Assembly: GCF_022179125.1 (NCBI RefSeq)
Contig: NZ_BPQG01000016.1
Location: 1-64,000 of the forward strand
Length of the DNA stretch: 64,000 nt
Reading direction: 5' to 3'
Source of the DNA: Methylobacterium cerastii
GTDB taxonomy: Bacteria > Pseudomonadota > Alphaproteobacteria > Rhizobiales > Beijerinckiaceae
Made by a program: the position numbers and the translations under genes. The notes beneath the pieces were generated by a model. That model did no database searches. It worked only from the letters and a program-made list of their open reading frames with translations, and was not told the DNA's origin. Of this stretch, positions 61,855-64,000 are shown piece by piece (within the stretch, counting starts at the first letter, position 1; the number at the start of each line of letters is the position of its first letter).

Positions 61855-64000
61855 CGCCCGCCCGGACCGGGTCGCGCTGGTGTCGGCCCACGCCGCCGCG
61901 CCGCCGGCCGAGACCGGGTTCGACGACACCGTGCTGCTCGCGCGCGAACTGCTCGGCGCGCCGGCCGCGTTCCTCGCCCTCGCCGACGGCGCGGGCCTGC
62001 AGGTGGCGGCGCAGCTCGGGATCGCCGCGCCCGGCGGCCGGGCCCCGGCGCGCCTGATCGAACGGGGCGGGCTCTGCCAGGAGCACGTCGAGCAAGGCGA
62101 ATCCGGCATCCTGTCCGACCTCGGAGGCGCCGGCCCCCGCCCGTTCCGCTTCCTCGCGGCGCTCCGCCTCGAATCGCGCGCGGGCGTGCCGCTCGGGACG
62201 CTCTGCGTGCTCGACGACGCCCCGCGCGCCGGCCTCACCCCGGGGCAGGAGGCGGGCTTGCACGCGCTCGGGCGCCGCACGGTCGGCCTGCTGGAGGCCC
62301 GCGCCGCCCTCGACCGGCGCGAGGCGCGCCTCGCCCGGCAGCGCCAGGCGTTGGAGGCCAGCGCCTCCACCACCGTTCGCCTCGGCGAGAGCGCCCTGCT
62401 GATGCGGCTCGCCGTCGAGGCGACCGGGATCGGGATCTGGGACTACGACCCGGTGGCCGACCACCTCGATTGCGACGTCGCCGCCCGCCGGCTGCTCGGG
62501 ATCGGCGCGGCGCAGCCGGCGAGCCTCGCCCGGAGCTTCCTGCGCACGATCCACGCGGACGACCGGGCGCGGGCGGCGGCCGACCTGCGCGCCTCCCTCG
62601 ACCCCGCCGGCGACGGGCGCTTCGGCGGCGACTACCGCCTGGCGCGGGACGACGGCGCGGCGCGCTGGGTCGCGATCTGCGGCCGTCCGGTGCTCGCGGG
62701 CGGCCGCGCCAACCGGATCGTCGGCAGCGTCCGGGACGTGACGGCGCGCAAGGCCGCCGCCCTCGCCTCGGAGGCGGTGCGCGAGCGCTACCGCCTGATC
62801 GCCCGCGCGACCAGCGACGCGATCCGCGACTGGGACCTCGTCGCCGACGCCGTCACCTGGAACGAGGCGCTGCAGACCGCCTACGGCTGGGACCCCGCGG
62901 GCGCGGCCGCCACGGGGGCGTGGTGGCTGGCGCAGGTCCACCCGGCCGACCGCGACCGGGTCGAGGCGGCGCTCGTCGCCGCGATCCGCGGCGGGGGCGA
63001 CGCCTGGAGCCTCGAATACCGCTTCCTGCGCGCCGACGGCCGCCACGCCGAGGTGCTCGACCGCGGCTACGTGATCCGTGCGCCGGACGGCACGCCCCTG
63101 CGCATGGTCGGCGCGATGCTCGACCTGACCGAGCGCAACCGGGTCGCCGCCGACTTCCGCGCGATCTTCGAGGGCGCCAACGTCGGCATCGTCCAGATCG
63201 ACCCGCACACCCTGGAGGCGCTGAGCGTCAACGCGAAGCTCTGCGCCATCTGGGGCGCGCCGGCCGCCGCCATCGTCGGCCGGTCGGTCGCCCGCTGGAC
63301 CCCGCCGGAGGACGCGACCGAGCGCGACGCGCTGCACCGCCGCCTCGCCGCCGGCGAGGTCATGCGCGAGACCCTGGAGAAGCGCTACCGCCGCGCCGAC
63401 GGCCGCATCATCTGGGGCCGGGTCAACCTCGTGTCGCAGGCGCTCGGCGACCGGCTGCAGATCACGGCGATGATCGAGGACATCACCCTGGAGCGCACCA
63501 CCGAGGCGCGGCACCGCGCGCTGATCGCGCTCGGCGACGCCCTGCGCGACGCCTCCGGCCGCAGCGAGGCGATCGCCGCCGCCGCCGCGATCCTCGGCGC
63601 GACCCTGGGGGCGATGCGCGCCGGCTACGGCGACGTCGACGTCGCGGCCGGCCTGTTCCGGGTCGAGTCCGCCTGGACCGCGCCCGGCATCCGCCAAGCC
63701 AAGACCCTTCCGCCCGGCCCCCTTCCGCTTGGCCCCCTTCCGCCTTGCCCCCTCGCCGCCTTTCCCGAGACCCTGGCGCGCCTGGCCTCGGGCCTGCCGC
63801 AGGCGATCCGCGACATCGCCGAGCCGGCGCTCGCGGACGACGCCGCGGCCTATGCCGGCATGGGCGCGCAGGCCGCCGTGAACGTGCCCTTGATCCGCCT
63901 CGGTCGGCTCGCCGGGGTGCTGTTCGTGCACGATCGCGGCCCGCGCGACTGGGCCGCCGGCGAGATCGCCTTCGTGCGCGAGGTCGCCGAACGGCTCTGG
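61841..64000 (+). CDS. GAF/PAS sensor protein (probable histidine kinase), truncated by window end
   Basis: At least 720 residues and open to the last base, so no kinase domain is visible. An N-terminal GAF-like domain (LLARELLGAPAAFLALADG, SRAGVPLGTLCVLDDAP) is followed by at least three PAS/PAC modules (GIGIWDYDPVADHLDC, SDAIRDWDLVADAVTWNEA, GANVGIVQIDPHTLEA, each followed by VRDVT / LDLTER / IEDITLER linkers), then a second GAF beginning near residue 560. A Pro/Leu-rich low-complexity tract lies near 625. Multi-PAS proteins of this size are usually HWE/HisKA_2 kinases. It overlaps the Crp/Fnr gene by 14 bases and is probably co-transcribed. Start: ATG 61841. Confidence 0.85.
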   Translation, partial: MPPGDARPDRVALVSAHAAAPPAETGFDDTVLLARELLGAPAAFLALADGAGLQVAAQLGIAAPGGRAPARLIERGGLCQEHVEQGESGILSDLGGAGPRPFRFLAALRLESRAGVPLGTLCVLDDAPRAGLTPGQEAGLHALGRRTVGLLEARAALDRREARLARQRQALEASASTTVRLGESALLMRLAVEATGIGIWDYDPVADHLDCDVAARRLLGIGAAQPASLARSFLRTIHADDRARAAADLRASLDPAGDGRFGGDYRLARDDGAARWVAICGRPVLAGGRANRIVGSVRDVTARKAAALASEAVRERYRLIARATSDAIRDWDLVADAVTWNEALQTAYGWDPAGAAATGAWWLAQVHPADRDRVEAALVAAIRGGGDAWSLEYRFLRADGRHAEVLDRGYVIRAPDGTPLRMVGAMLDLTERNRVAADFRAIFEGANVGIVQIDPHTLEALSVNAKLCAIWGAPAAAIVGRSVARWTPPEDATERDALHRRLAAGEVMRETLEKRYRRADGRIIWGRVNLVSQALGDRLQITAMIEDITLERTTEARHRALIALGDALRDASGRSEAIAAAAAILGATLGAMRAGYGDVDVAAGLFRVESAWTAPGIRQAKTLPPGPLPLGPLPPCPLAAFPETLARLASGLPQAIRDIAEPALADDAAAYAGMGAQAAVNVPLIRLGRLAGVLFVHDRGPRDWAAGEIAFVREVAERLW

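Overview
The window is about 70% GC or higher, with dense gene packing and strong GC3 bias. It looks like the chromosome of an alphaproteobacterium of the order Hyphomicrobiales, most likely Methylobacterium or a close relative. This rests on gene content (class I lysyl-tRNA synthetase, MHYT-domain kinase, NasS/NasT-controlled nitrate assimilation, LuxI/LuxR of the short/branched-acyl type, DUF6894-like protein) and on the style of the dispersed repeats. I identified the taxon from sequence character only, not from a search. No rRNA, tRNA or CRISPR array was seen.

Layout. 0.1-3.5 kb: a signalling operon (MHYT-PAS histidine kinase, stand-alone receiver, receiver-HisKA_2 kinase). 3.6-9.2 kb: a Tat-exported fumarylacetoacetase-fold protein, a spermidine-synthase-like methyltransferase, a large exported protein of unknown function, two small membrane proteins and a trypsin-like protease. 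9.2-12.7 kb: a quorum-sensing locus (LuxR, a strong lux-box-like palindrome, LuxI) followed by several small proteins. 12.7-20.9 kb: a predicted amidoligase/peptide system made of a transglutaminase, a fused circularly permuted ATP-grasp/alpha-E protein, a 1.1-kb-residue transglutaminase-DUF2126 protein and, divergently, a zinc metallopeptidase. 21-26.5 kb: lysyl-tRNA synthetase, a periplasmic solute-binding protein, a membrane glycosyltransferase and a SCO protein.

26.7-38.0 kb is a complete nitrate/nitrite assimilation region, all on the minus strand: nasT-like ANTAR regulator and nasS-like sensor, then a leader region, then FAD oxidoreductase, ferredoxin-type nitrite reductase, flavoprotein reductase, assimilatory nitrate reductase and siroheme synthase. 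The leader carries what reads as a sigma-54 promoter (GG-N10-GC), two adjacent hexaloop hairpins (one with the A1/G4 ANTAR signature) and a U-tract terminator. Together these suggest NtrC/sigma-54 initiation combined with NasT antitermination.

38-48 kb: an exported hypothetical protein, a GH15 glycosidase, and a sugar-phosphate operon (transketolase, fused transaldolase/glucose-6-phosphate isomerase, 6-phosphogluconate dehydrogenase, 6-phosphogluconolactonase). 48-52.8 kb: a small exported His/Arg/Met-rich peptide, then a PhnD/PhnC/PhnE-type oxyanion ABC transporter with a fused double permease and a 2-hydroxyacid dehydrogenase.

52.8-55.75 kb is the clearest foreign island. GC falls to roughly 45% in its core, which carries an anti-phage dCTP deaminase-type gene, a small divergent ORF, a frameshifted pseudogene and an IS1595-type transposase remnant. 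Two ~140-bp MITE-like repeats in inverted orientation bracket it. 55.8-64 kb returns to core composition: an amino-acid-type binding protein, a mntH/mntR divergent pair around a perfect palindrome, a DUF488 protein, a GH25 lysozyme lipoprotein, a Crp/Fnr regulator and a PAS/GAF sensor protein that runs off the window end.

At least four families of short dispersed repeats occur twice each in the window (11.5/47.9 kb, 22.8/48.5 kb, 22.9/38.1 kb, 52.8/55.6 kb).
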